A stretch of DNA of 64,000 nucleotides from Rhodospirillales bacterium (GTDB lineage: Bacteria > Pseudomonadota > Alphaproteobacteria > Rhodospirillales > Defluviicoccaceae): positions 1,168,501 through 1,232,500 of the forward strand of contig JADJQT010000001.1 in the NCBI GenBank assembly GCA_016712595.1, read 5' to 3'. Position numbers and translations under genes: made by a program. Shown here one piece after another: positions 52,612 through 61,223 of the stretch. Positions within the stretch are counted from its first letter, which is position 1. Each line of letters opens with the position of its first letter. The notes under the pieces were generated by a model, which saw only the letters and a list, made by a program, of their open reading frames with translations, did no database searches and was not told the origin of the DNA.

Positions 52612-53460
52612 TCATTGGCCGAGCCAGCGTGCAATGGGGGCAATCTGCGCTTCGTCCATCAGCATCGGTGCATGGCCGACGCCGGGAAATTCGACGAACT
52701 CCATACCGGGCTTGCGCGCCTGCATCTCCGCGGCCGTAGCTGGCGTGAGGATATCAGAGCACGCGCCCCTGAGCAGCAGGACGGGGCAGGGTACCAGCGC
52801 CCACAGCGCCCAGAGGTCGACCGCCTCGGAGAAGCCGGCCTTGAATGGCTCGCCCAGCGCCGGATCGTAATGCTGGCGGTAGCGTCCGGATTCATCGATG
52901 CGATGGCCGTGCTTGACGAGATGGGTCCACTGAGCGTCCGTGAGCGGGCCATAGCCGGCATTGACGGTGCGCATATACGCCTCGAGACCGGCAAGATCGG
53001 CGAACGCGGGGTCCTCGCCGACGTACTCGGATATCCGTTGCAACGGGGCGGCGTCGACGTAGGCACCCACGTCATCGAGGACCAGGCGTCGGATCGGCGA
53101 ATTCGGTGATGCCGCGATCATCATGCCGATGAGGCCGCCCAGCGAGACGCCGATCCAGTCCAGAGTCTCGACGTCGAGACGCGCGATCAGCGCGGTTGCC
53201 GCCTGCACATAGGTCGCGGGCTGATAGCCTTCGGCGGAAGGCAGCCAATCGCTTTGTCCGCGTCCGGGCAGATCGACGCACACGACGCGGTAGTGCTTTT
53301 CGAGCGCCCGGGCGAGCGAGTCGAAATCGCGGCCGCGACGCGTAAGGCCATGGACGCAGACGACGACGCGCTGGTTCTCAGGATCGCCCCACTCGAAGTA
53401 GACGAGGCGATGGAACCCGCGAGGCCCGAGCGCGAGAAAACTCTTTTCGGTCATCGGCAT
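52612..53460 (-). CDS. Alpha/beta-fold hydrolase
   Basis: This protein of 282 residues has the full hydrolase triad: nucleophile Ser in WIGVSLGGLIGM, Asp in GACSDILTP, His in PGVGHAPML. The oxyanion-hole region is VVVCVHGLTRRGRDFD. It resembles the alphaproteobacterial hydrolases close to 2-hydroxy-6-oxohepta-dienoate hydrolase, but the substrate cannot be told. It lies 84 bases upstream of the metallophosphoesterase gene on the same strand. Confidence 0.9.
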   Translation of the reverse strand: MPMTEKSFLALGPRGFHRLVYFEWGDPENQRVVVCVHGLTRRGRDFDSLARALEKHYRVVCVDLPGRGQSDWLPSAEGYQPATYVQAATALIARLDVETLDWIGVSLGGLIGMMIAASPNSPIRRLVLDDVGAYVDAAPLQRISEYVGEDPAFADLAGLEAYMRTVNAGYGPLTDAQWTHLVKHGHRIDESGRYRQHYDPALGEPFKAGFSEAVDLWALWALVPCPVLLLRGACSDILTPATAAEMQARKPGMEFVEFPGVGHAPMLMDEAQIAPIARWLGQ

Positions 53461-53532
53461 TCGGCGTGTCTTCCTCTCCGGCGCAATTTCGCCCCCGGCT
53501 GTGGGCGAGCGGGCAGTTCGCCACTACACTAT

Positions 53533-53570
53533 AGGCAAACCGGCGAGAGGCAAACCGGCGAGAGGCAAGC
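53533..53570 (+). repeat. Short tandem repeat upstream of a hydrolase gene
   Basis: Two complete 15-base units (AGGCAAACCGGCGAG) and part of a third stand in tandem. If the longer reading frame of the next gene were used, the repeat would encode (GKPAR)n, but the likely start lies downstream at 53621. It may vary in copy number between strains. Confidence 0.75.
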
Positions 53571-53620
53571 CCCTGGCCTGGTCAGGCGCGCGTTCCGTTT
53601 CCGACGAGGCGAAACCGGTA

Positions 53621-54247
53621 ATGGCGATCGAGCTTCAATTCGACGGCCCAAAGACCGCGCCTTTGACGCTTGCGCTTGCTCACGGCGCGGGAGCGCCGTC
53701 GGACAGTCCGTTCATGACCGACTTTGCCCACGGCGTGGCGCGCGCCGGCTGGCGGGTCGCCCGCTTCGAGTTTCCCTACATGGCGGCGCGGCGCCTTGAC
53801 AACAAAAAGCGGCCGCCCGATCGAGCGAACGTGTTGCTGGACACGTGGCAGAGCGTGATCGACCGCCTCGGCCCCGATCATCTGATCATCGGTGGCAAAT
53901 CGCTGGGCGGCCGGATGGCCAGCATGATCGCCGATGCGGCCGGTGTGCGCGGCGTCGTCTGCCTCGGTTATCCGTTCCATCCGGTCGGCCAGCCGGAAAA
54001 GCTGCGCATCACCCACCTGCAGGCGCTGCGAACCGCGACGTTGATCCTGCAGGGCACGCGCGATCCGTTTGGCCTCGTCGATGAGATCACGGAACTGGCG
54101 CTATCGCCGGCGATACGCGTGCACTATCTCGAGGACGGCGATCATAGCTTCGTGCCACGAGCGAAATCCTCCCGCAGCGAGGCGCAGAACCGTGAGGAGG
54201 CGTTGTGCGAGATTGTCTCATTCCTCGCGGCGCGGGCGGCAGAATAG
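53621..54247 (+). CDS. Alpha/beta hydrolase of the KANL3/Tex30 (dienelactone-hydrolase-like) family
   Basis: This protein of 208 residues shows LALAHGAGAPSDSPFMTDFAHGVARAGWRVARFEFPYM, the nucleophile Ser in IIGGKSLGGRMAS, Asp in LQGTRDPFG and His in EDGDHSF, all typical of the KANL3/Tex30-like alpha/beta hydrolases. The start is ATG 53621 (MAIELQFDGP); a longer in-frame open stretch from 53501 includes the tandem repeat. Its substrate is unknown. It is read divergently from the other hydrolase and just upstream of fumC. Confidence 0.88.
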   Translation: MAIELQFDGPKTAPLTLALAHGAGAPSDSPFMTDFAHGVARAGWRVARFEFPYMAARRLDNKKRPPDRANVLLDTWQSVIDRLGPDHLIIGGKSLGGRMASMIADAAGVRGVVCLGYPFHPVGQPEKLRITHLQALRTATLILQGTRDPFGLVDEITELALSPAIRVHYLEDGDHSFVPRAKSSRSEAQNREEALCEIVSFLAARAAE

Positions 54248-54339
54248 GGACAATCAGTGGCCGTGTTCTGGGTTGGGGAACACCGGGAGAACACCGGACA
54301 GGCATCTCTCCGATCTCAGATATGAAGGAGGATAGAAGG

Positions 54340-55755
54340 ATGAACACAGTACCGCCGTCACGGATTGAATCGGACAGCATGGGCACCATTGCCGTTCCGG
54401 CTGATCGGTACTGGGGGGCGCAGACCCAGCGGTCGCTGGAAAACTTCCGCATCGGCGGCGAGCGCATGCCGGAGCCGCTGGTGCGCGCGCTCGGCATTCA
54501 GAAGAAGGCGGCGGCACGGGTCAATGTCGCCGCGGGCGATTTGTCCGCCGAGGTGGGTACGGCGATCGAGCGGGCGGCGGACGAAGTGATCTCCGGCGTG
54601 CTCGCCGCGCATTTCCCCCTCGTCGTCTGGCAGACCGGGTCCGGCACGCAGACGAACATGAACGCCAACGAGGTCATTTCCAACCGGGCGATCGAGTTGC
54701 TGGGCGGCGCCATCGGCTCGAAATCGCCCGTCCATCCGAACGATCACGTCAACCGGAGCCAGTCGTCCAACGATTCGTTCCCCACGGCCATGCATATCGC
54801 CGCCGCATGCGAAATCGACGGCCATTTGCTTCCGGCGCTTCACAGGCTGCACGCGGCGCTGGCGGGAAAGGCGCAGGACTTCGCCCGCATCATCAAGATC
54901 GGCCGCACGCACACCCAGGATGCGACCCCGCTGAGCCTGGGTCAGGAATTTTCCGGGTATGCGGCGCAGGTGGACTTCGCCATCGCCCGGATCGCCGGCA
55001 CGATGCCGCGGCTGCTCGCCCTCGCGCAGGGCGGCACAGCCGTCGGCACTGGGCTCAACACCCGGGCGGGTTTTGCCGAAGCCTTCGCCAGGGAGGTGGC
55101 GGCGATCACCGGGCTCGCCTTCGTGACCGCGCCGAATAAATTCGAGGCGCTGGCCGCGCATGATGCGATCGTCGAGATGTCGGGGGTGCTGAATGCGTTG
55201 GCCGCAGCGCTGTTCAAAATCGCCAATGACATTCGTTTTCTGGCTTCGGGTCCGCGGGCTGGCCTTGGCGAGTTGATTTTGCCCGCGAACGAACCGGGCT
55301 CATCCATCATGCCGGGGAAGGTCAATCCGACCCAGTGCGAGGCCATGACCATGGTCTGCGCCCAGGTGTTCGGCAATCACGTCACCATCACTCTTGCCGG
55401 CGCCTCCGGCCACTTCGAGCTGAACGTATTCAAGCCCGTCCTGATCTTTAACCTGTTGCAATCCATCCGCCTGCTTGCTGATGCATCCGAGAGTTTCACC
55501 GATCATTGCATCGCCGGCATAGCGGCGGATGGCGAGCGTATCGCCGAATTGATGGGGCGCTCGCTCATGCTGGTCACCGCCCTCAACCCGCATATCGGCT
55601 ATGACGCGGCGGCGAAGATCGCCAAGAAGGCTCACGCGGAAAAGACGACGCTCAAGGATGCCGCCATGGCGCTCGGGTTGCTGACCGCCGAGGAGTTCGA
55701 CCGCTGGGTACGCCCGGAAGCGATGCTTGGCCCGGACGAGAGTTGTCCCGTCTGA
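54340..55755 (+). CDS. fumC: Class II fumarate hydratase
   Basis: This enzyme of 471 residues interconverts fumarate and malate in the TCA cycle without iron. The fumarase/aspartase superfamily signature is GSSIMPGKVNPTQCEA. The TGSGTQTNMNANEVISN and HPNDHVNRSQSSNDSFPTAMHIA segments define class II fumarase, and the catalytic His lies in GRTHTQDATPLSLGQE. The ATG at 54340 follows AAGGAGGATAGAAGG, a strong ribosome site; the open frame extends upstream to 54205 over the hydrolase end. Confidence 0.97.
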   Translation: MNTVPPSRIESDSMGTIAVPADRYWGAQTQRSLENFRIGGERMPEPLVRALGIQKKAAARVNVAAGDLSAEVGTAIERAADEVISGVLAAHFPLVVWQTGSGTQTNMNANEVISNRAIELLGGAIGSKSPVHPNDHVNRSQSSNDSFPTAMHIAAACEIDGHLLPALHRLHAALAGKAQDFARIIKIGRTHTQDATPLSLGQEFSGYAAQVDFAIARIAGTMPRLLALAQGGTAVGTGLNTRAGFAEAFAREVAAITGLAFVTAPNKFEALAAHDAIVEMSGVLNALAAALFKIANDIRFLASGPRAGLGELILPANEPGSSIMPGKVNPTQCEAMTMVCAQVFGNHVTITLAGASGHFELNVFKPVLIFNLLQSIRLLADASESFTDHCIAGIAADGERIAELMGRSLMLVTALNPHIGYDAAAKIAKKAHAEKTTLKDAAMALGLLTAEEFDRWVRPEAMLGPDESCPV

Positions 55756-55822
55756 GACGGGGGGCGACTATGAGCCGTGCCACGCATGCGGACCGCCTCG
55801 TCATCGGAGAGCGCCGGTCCGC

Positions 55823-56548
55823 TCACGGCAATGCGGGTAGCCGGCCGAAGACCTGCCGCACACCCTCGCTCCATTGACGACTTAACGCGGCGAAGTAGGG
55901 ATCGCCCTCGTCGAAGCGCCGGCGCATCTGCATCGCGAGGCTGTCGCGCTGGTAGCAGATCATGTCGATCGGCATGCCGACCGAAAGATTGCTGCGCATC
56001 GTCGAGTCGAAAGAAACCAGTACACACTTTGCCGCATCGGCGAGTGACACCGAAGGCGTAATTACGCGGTCGATAATCGGCTTTCCGTATTTGGTCTCGC
56101 CGGTTTGTAAGTAAGGCGTATCACGCCCCGCTTCGATGAAATTTCCTTCAGCGTACACCCGGAACAACCGGGGCGCCTCGCCTTTGATCTGACCACCCAG
56201 GATGAACGAGGCGTTGAACTTTATCGCGCTTTCCGCAAGAAACTGGCCGTCGCGGCGCTCGATGTCCCGCATCGCGTCCGCCACGAGGTTGGCAACGTCG
56301 AACATCGTCTGCGCCGTCCACAGGCTGCGAGCCGGGGGCTCGGCATCCCCCCTTTGTTTCAACAGGCCGATAACGGCCTGCGTGCCGGCCAGATTCCCCG
56401 AACTCAGCAGCACGATCAGCCGATCGCCGACGCGTTCGAACACGGTCATTTTGCAGAATTTGGCAAAATTATCGACATCGGCATGTGTGCGCGAATCGGA
56501 CGCGAAAATCATGCCCTCTTCGAGGATCAAGCCCACGCAATAGGTCAT
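55823..56548 (-). CDS. Anbu-type (proteasome-related) peptidase
   Basis: This protein of 241 residues begins MTYCVGLILEEGMIFASDSRTHADVDNFAKFCKM. After removal of Met, Thr1 would be the nucleophile, with Asp17 and Lys32 (FCKM) in the positions expected of an Ntn hydrolase. The segments VLVSFDSTMRSNLSVGMPIDMICYQRDS and FYRL-like ends match Anbu, the ancestral beta-type subunit related to HslV and the proteasome. Anbu often lies with transglutaminase-like, alpha-E and ATP-grasp genes, none of which is present here. The role is unknown. Confidence 0.87.
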   Translation of the reverse strand: MTYCVGLILEEGMIFASDSRTHADVDNFAKFCKMTVFERVGDRLIVLLSSGNLAGTQAVIGLLKQRGDAEPPARSLWTAQTMFDVANLVADAMRDIERRDGQFLAESAIKFNASFILGGQIKGEAPRLFRVYAEGNFIEAGRDTPYLQTGETKYGKPIIDRVITPSVSLADAAKCVLVSFDSTMRSNLSVGMPIDMICYQRDSLAMQMRRRFDEGDPYFAALSRQWSEGVRQVFGRLPALP

Positions 56549-56817
56549 TTTAATTATCCGCCGACGCTCAGATCGCGTCTCAAGCGTACAACGCCAAGAG
56601 CCGCAACCCCGCGCACGCGCGTTGCTCGCGGCTGGGCGCCGACGGTGGTAAAATCATCAAAGGCCATTGAATCGATCAAAGCGCACGAGCGTCTGTGTTG
56701 TCGCATCGGTAGATATGGTAACGATCAATGCGAAATTCGACAAGACATGCAAGAAAAGAAGCAAAAACGCCCAAATAGTTGAAAATCTGCTCCAGGCTGC
56801 TGTGCTATTGCGGCTTA

Positions 56818-57261
56818 CTATATTCGTTTCAAACGAATAATGGCCTCGTGCAGCGCGGACAGAAATTTGGAGCGGTCCGCTGCAGTGAAGGGCCGCGGTC
56901 CCTGTGTCACGGCGCCGGCAGAACGAAGATCCGTCATCAGATTTCGCGTCGCAAGCGCGAGCCCGATCGATTCATCCGTGAACGTTTGCCCGTTCGGCTT
57001 CAGCACGGTTGCTCCCGCCTTCACACATCGAGCGGCAAGGGGGACATCAGACGTAACCACGATGTGACGGCGATCGACGCGCTGAGCAATCCAGTCGTCG
57101 GCGGCGTCGAGTTCCGAGCCGACAACGATCAGGTTGACCCGCGGATCACGCGGCACGGCAATAAAATTGTTCGCAACGATATGGACCGAGACCAAATGGC
57201 GCTCGGCAACGCGGTAGATCTCGCGTTTCACCGGACAGGCGTCGGCATCGACATAAATCAT
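56818..57261 (-). CDS. YaiI/YqxD family protein (UPF0178)
   Basis: This protein of 147 residues has the start MIYVDADACPVKREIYRVAERH, with the acidic DADACPVK site, and the middle ADDWIAQRVDRRHIVVTSDVPLAARCVKAGATVLKPNGQTF. These make it a PIN-like UPF0178 member, probably metal-binding. The ATG at 57261 matches the family start; the in-frame ATG at 57279 adds six residues. Its 3' end overlaps a possible small plus-strand reading frame. Its molecular role is unknown. Confidence 0.88.
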   Translation of the reverse strand: MIYVDADACPVKREIYRVAERHLVSVHIVANNFIAVPRDPRVNLIVVGSELDAADDWIAQRVDRRHIVVTSDVPLAARCVKAGATVLKPNGQTFTDESIGLALATRNLMTDLRSAGAVTQGPRPFTAADRSKFLSALHEAIIRLKRI

Positions 57262-57468
57262 CGGCGATGCTTGCCACATTGGGTGGGGTGTGGGAACCCA
57301 TCTCTGGAAAGGGGGTCGTTTCAGCCTCGTTCCGGCCTGTGGCTGTGGCCGCGATCGAAACGCACCGTCGTGGGGATCACGCGGCGGTGGTGGCGCTCGT
57401 CGTTCGGGACGAATTGAGCTGACTTATTGGCCGGGCTCGCTGTTTCTTCCGTGCGGCGAAGTTTCGCG

Positions 57469-58329
57469 TCAGGCGAGGATGTTCACGCGCCCGTTCGATG
57501 CGAGGAATGACAGATCGAAGGATAAGATGCCGTTATCGCTCGCCGCGGATGAGACGGTCGCGCCGAGAATGGACAGGGCGGCGCTGGCGTTGCCGCTGAC
57601 TACTGAATCCTCATCCGCCCCCGTGGGTGAGCCCTCGGAATCCTGACTGGCGAGGAACTTATTGATCAACGATTTGACATAATCGGCGTCGGAAAGCTTG
57701 GTGTTGTCGAACCCTTTGGCTTGCAACTGGCGAATCTGCTGCTTGACGTCCAAGGCAGCGGTTTCTTCCGGCAGTCCTAAGGCGCCGCGAACCACCGCGC
57801 CCAGTGTTTTGTCCGTGAGGACCTTATAAACTGAATCTGCGGCCGTGGAAGCGACGCGCGAGAAATAGAGTGCCTGCCGGGCCGCGGTATCGTTGCGACC
57901 AACAGCTTTTTCGTACTGCGTTTGTTGATAAGCCGAAACCACGGCGTCCACATTTGCGGCGGTCTTGACCGACGCACCGCCGTCCTCACGCAAGGAAGCG
58001 AATGCTTTGGCGAAGCTTTGATAGCGGGAGTCCGCCATTCGTTGCGCGAGTGATGTGGAAGAAGTCGGATCTTCGCTCAGCAACTTGCGCAAAAGGCCCT
58101 TTGAATCGACCTTACTCTCGAGTCCGTACGCACCGAGCGCGATCGATAACAAGCGGCGATCGTTAAGCAGATCGTCCGTGCTCGTGACGTTGGCTATGTT
58201 CTCTCTGTAATAGTTGACTTTTGATTCCACTTCCGGTTGTTTGTCGACCATGTTGCTAAGCCGTTCTCGGTTATTCACCGCGACAGTGTAATCGAGAGTG
58301 GCTGAACCCAGCCCAAGCAAAGCAATCAT
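57469..58329 (-). CDS. DUF1217 (flagellum-associated) protein
   Basis: This protein of about 286 residues is mostly alpha-helical, with the DUF1217 layout: NVTSTDDLLNDRRLLSIALGAYGLESK, SSTSLAQRMADSRYQSFAKAFASL and QYEKAVGRNDTAARQALYFSRVAS. DUF1217 proteins are found in alphaproteobacterial flagellar gene clusters. The start ATG 58329 has AGGGAGG upstream. The C-terminal ~60 residues are Ser/Ala-rich. No flagellar neighbours are in the window. Function unproven. Confidence 0.8.
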   Translation of the reverse strand: MIALLGLGSATLDYTVAVNNRERLSNMVDKQPEVESKVNYYRENIANVTSTDDLLNDRRLLSIALGAYGLESKVDSKGLLRKLLSEDPTSSTSLAQRMADSRYQSFAKAFASLREDGGASVKTAANVDAVVSAYQQTQYEKAVGRNDTAARQALYFSRVASTAADSVYKVLTDKTLGAVVRGALGLPEETAALDVKQQIRQLQAKGFDNTKLSDADYVKSLINKFLASQDSEGSPTGADEDSVVSGNASAALSILGATVSSAASDNGILSFDLSFLASNGRVNILA

Positions 58330-58600
58330 GTCAGCCTCCCTTCGCGTGGGCCACGGATCAGCGGCAAGTCCGGCATCGGTTGTCCGATGTATCCTGGCGC
58401 CAACCCGCCTGCGCACGGAGGATCATCGTCGCCCGGAATTGGTTAAGGTGTGGTTAACCCAGCGCGGCTATCAGGACTTACGCGGCAAAAAACATCCACC
58501 CGTGCGGTCGGATATCGAAGAGGAGGGCACGCATGTTGCCGTCGGCGAAAAAGCGGTTGTTCGCCCACGGATCTCGGTTGCAGTGGTTTTTGCGTTGCCG

Positions 58601-59437
58601 TCAGCCCAGGGAGGGCGGTGGGCAGTCGCCTCCAGCCGGCGAACGGGTAAAGACTTCGTAGCCATCGGCGGTGACGCCGAGCGTGTGCTCGAACTGGGCG
58701 GAAAGCGAACGGTCCTTGGTCACTGCCGTCCAGCCGTCGGAGAGAATCTTAACCTCCCACCGCCCGGCGTTGATCATTGGCTCGATGGTAAAGAACATGC
58801 CTTCACGCAAGACCGGTCCATCGCCGGGAAAGCCAAAGTGCGGGATGTTGGGAGCATCATGGAAGACGCGACCGACCCCATGGCCGCAAAAATCGCGCAC
58901 GACCGAGAAACGCTGCTCTTCAACGAAGCTTTGGATCGCAAAGCCAATGTCACCGACAGTCGCACCGGGCTTGACCGCGTCGATGCCTCTCCACATGGCT
59001 TCGAAAGTGATGTCGATCAGTCGTTGCGCCTTGACCGACGCCTTGCCAGCGCAGTACATGCGACTGCAATCACCATGCCAGCCGTCGAGAATCGGCGTGA
59101 CGTCAATGTTGATGATATCGCCTTCCTGCAGCTTCTTCTCGCCCGGAATACCATGGCAGACAACGTGGTTGACCGACGTGCAAATCGACTTGGGAAAACC
59201 ACGATAGTTCAGCGGTGCTGAAATACCGCCATGCTTGCGAATGAAATCGTCGCAAAGCCGGTCAATCTCATCAGTCCGCACGCCCGGTTGTACGTAGGGC
59301 GTAATATAATCGAGCGCTTCCGCGGCCAGACGGCCAGCCGCACGCATGCTCTCGAAGTCTTTCTCGGTGTGGATTTTGATTGAGCGGATTTCCGCGAGGG
59401 GTGCGTTGCGGCGCATATCGATCATCGTTCCGTTCAC
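58601..59437 (-). CDS. map: Methionine aminopeptidase type I
   Basis: This protein of 278 residues removes N-terminal Met. Metal ligands are seen in NIDVTPILDGWHGDCSRM (Asp, Asp), CGHGVGRVFHDAPNIPHFG (His), FTIEPM (Glu) and AQFEHTLGV (Glu), with the catalytic His in NHVVCHGIPG. The N-terminus (about 20 residues before IHTEKDFESM) is slightly longer than usual. It is followed after 1 base by sfsA on the same strand. Confidence 0.96.
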   Translation of the reverse strand: MNGTMIDMRRNAPLAEIRSIKIHTEKDFESMRAAGRLAAEALDYITPYVQPGVRTDEIDRLCDDFIRKHGGISAPLNYRGFPKSICTSVNHVVCHGIPGEKKLQEGDIINIDVTPILDGWHGDCSRMYCAGKASVKAQRLIDITFEAMWRGIDAVKPGATVGDIGFAIQSFVEEQRFSVVRDFCGHGVGRVFHDAPNIPHFGFPGDGPVLREGMFFTIEPMINAGRWEVKILSDGWTAVTKDRSLSAQFEHTLGVTADGYEVFTRSPAGGDCPPPSLG

Positions 59438-59438
59438 G

Positions 59439-60173
59439 TCAACTCATTGCCGGACCCTGCGCCGGCATACGGATCGGGATGGCTTGGTTGAGCCGAACGC
59501 CCGCCATGTCGACCTCACAGCGATAACAAAGGCACTCAACGCCAGTATCCGCAGCCATCCTCACCAAGCGGGCATACTCGGAATCGATGTCTGAGGCAAA
59601 GCTCAACGACTCGACATCCGCCCGTTGTGCCACGTAGAGCATAACGCATCGACTCCCTGACGCCACGGCCCTGGCGAGCTCAACCAGATGCTTCGCGCCC
59701 CGTGTGGTCACGGAATCCGGGAACTCCGCTGAGATTTCGGGCTGCATCGACCGACAAAGCGTCACGTTTTTGACTTCGACCAAACATGTGGGGCGACCGG
59801 GCGATTCCAACAACAGGTCAATGCGCGAATTTCGCCCGTAGCGTACTTCGCGCCGTGCGGACATGTATCCCGCAAGCTCCGGAATACGGCACTCGTTGAG
59901 CGCTTCGATCACCAGTCCATTTGTTCGGCCGGTGTTGATGCCAACGAGCACGCCACCGGCACGGATCAATTCCCAGGTAAAGGCGAGTGTCCGCCCCGGA
60001 CGGTTCGCCGGCGATAGCCAGACCTCCGCGCCGGGCACATTGACGCTCAGCATCGAGCCTGGATTGGGACAATGAGCCGTTACGGTCCGTCCATCGTCGA
60101 GCAGCACGTCGGCGAAGAACCGCTTGTAGCGCTGGATCAGCGTGCCGCGTATCAGCGGCGGTGCGAAGAGCAT
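59439..60173 (-). CDS. sfsA: Sugar fermentation stimulation protein A (SfsA)
   Basis: This protein of 244 residues has the SfsA segments: RYKRFFADVLLDDGRTVTAHCPNPGSMLSVNVPGAEVWLS, VGINTGRTNGLVIEALNECRIPELAGY, and RNSRIDLLLESPGRPTCLVEVKNVTLCR. The last resembles a nuclease-like acidic site (D..EVK). The role is unsettled; a nucleic-acid-binding or nuclease function is inferred. It is upstream of map in transcription order, and the pair is common in alphaproteobacteria. Confidence 0.93.
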   Translation of the reverse strand: MLFAPPLIRGTLIQRYKRFFADVLLDDGRTVTAHCPNPGSMLSVNVPGAEVWLSPANRPGRTLAFTWELIRAGGVLVGINTGRTNGLVIEALNECRIPELAGYMSARREVRYGRNSRIDLLLESPGRPTCLVEVKNVTLCRSMQPEISAEFPDSVTTRGAKHLVELARAVASGSRCVMLYVAQRADVESLSFASDIDSEYARLVRMAADTGVECLCYRCEVDMAGVRLNQAIPIRMPAQGPAMS

Positions 60174-60236
60174 CGATCATTCTTCCGTCGGCAGCCCGCC
60201 CTTGCGGAACCGGGCGTCCCCCGGGTGCGCGCCCGG

Positions 60237-61142
60237 TCACGATCGCGCCGGGCCGTCGGGGGAGATTTCCGTGACGCCGAGGGCGTCGGCGAGGGGGGTG
60301 GTGGCGCTTCCGCGCCGGAGTGGTCGCGGCTGAGAGGCGTCGGGAGCCCAGGCGGTCAGGAAGATGACCTGAAATGTCGCCGGTATGCGGCCGTCGGCGT
60401 CTGCCCAGTCGCGCCGATAGCGATCCAGCGCCTCGAACAGCGTCGCTCGCCGGCTTGCCGACTTGCGTCGTTCCCGGACGGCGTTGGTCTCGCCCATGCC
60501 GCGCAGGTCGGCGAGCAGCCGGAGCGGATCCGCATAGGAGACCGTGATTGCATCGACATCGACGACTGGAAGCGCAAATCCCGCGCGCTGCAGCAGGTTG
60601 CCGATGTCGCGAACCTCGGCGAACGGAGACACCCGCGGACTGATGCCGCCCTCGAGCGCCAGTTCCGCCTCGGCCAGGGCGCTGCGCAGTTCCTTCAGCG
60701 TATCGCCGCCCAGTATCGCGGCGAGCAGAAGGCCGTCTGGCCGAAGCGCGTGGCGGAGCTGAATCAAGGTGCCTGGCAGGTCGTTGACCCAGTGCAGGCT
60801 GAGCACGCTCGCGACAAGATCGAAGCTTTGCGCCGCGAACGGCAGTGCCTCCTCGTCCGCGGCGACACGCAGACCGGGAGCATGGTGAACCATGGCTTGT
60901 GACAGGTCGCACTGGACCAGCGTGCGCACGCCGTCGCGCGCCAAGAGGAATTGCGAAAGTCCGCCATGATGGCAACCAAGGTCGAGAACATCGGCGAACG
61001 TTCGACGCACATCGTTCAGGCGGTCATCCAACCGCTTCCCGACCTCGTGGAACAGGAAATCGTGCGCGTTCAGGCTTCCGGCAGCCCGATCGCGATGATG
61101 GCGGACGGCGCGCCGGTCGAACACAAACATCGGGGCGCTCAT
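60237..61142 (-). CDS. SAM-dependent methyltransferase, NDUFAF5/BioC-like
   Basis: This class I methyltransferase of 301 residues has motif I VLDLGCHHGG, then DLSQAMVHHAPG, FDLVASVLSLHWVNDLPGTLIQLRHALRPDGLLLAAILGGDTLKELR and a C-terminal cap. The opening MSAPMFVFDRRAVRHHRDRAA matches the alphaproteobacterial relatives of mitochondrial NDUFAF5, which modifies a complex I subunit. The exact substrate is inferred. It is divergent from comF, an arrangement conserved in many alphaproteobacteria. Confidence 0.87.
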   Translation of the reverse strand: MSAPMFVFDRRAVRHHRDRAAGSLNAHDFLFHEVGKRLDDRLNDVRRTFADVLDLGCHHGGLSQFLLARDGVRTLVQCDLSQAMVHHAPGLRVAADEEALPFAAQSFDLVASVLSLHWVNDLPGTLIQLRHALRPDGLLLAAILGGDTLKELRSALAEAELALEGGISPRVSPFAEVRDIGNLLQRAGFALPVVDVDAITVSYADPLRLLADLRGMGETNAVRERRKSASRRATLFEALDRYRRDWADADGRIPATFQVIFLTAWAPDASQPRPLRRGSATTPLADALGVTEISPDGPARS

Positions 61143-61223
61143 CGGTCCCGTGGTTCTCGTTCCCGGTTGCAGCAGGTGACTTGGTTGCTATATGGCATGA
61201 CAACGGAATAGGTTCAAACGGGC

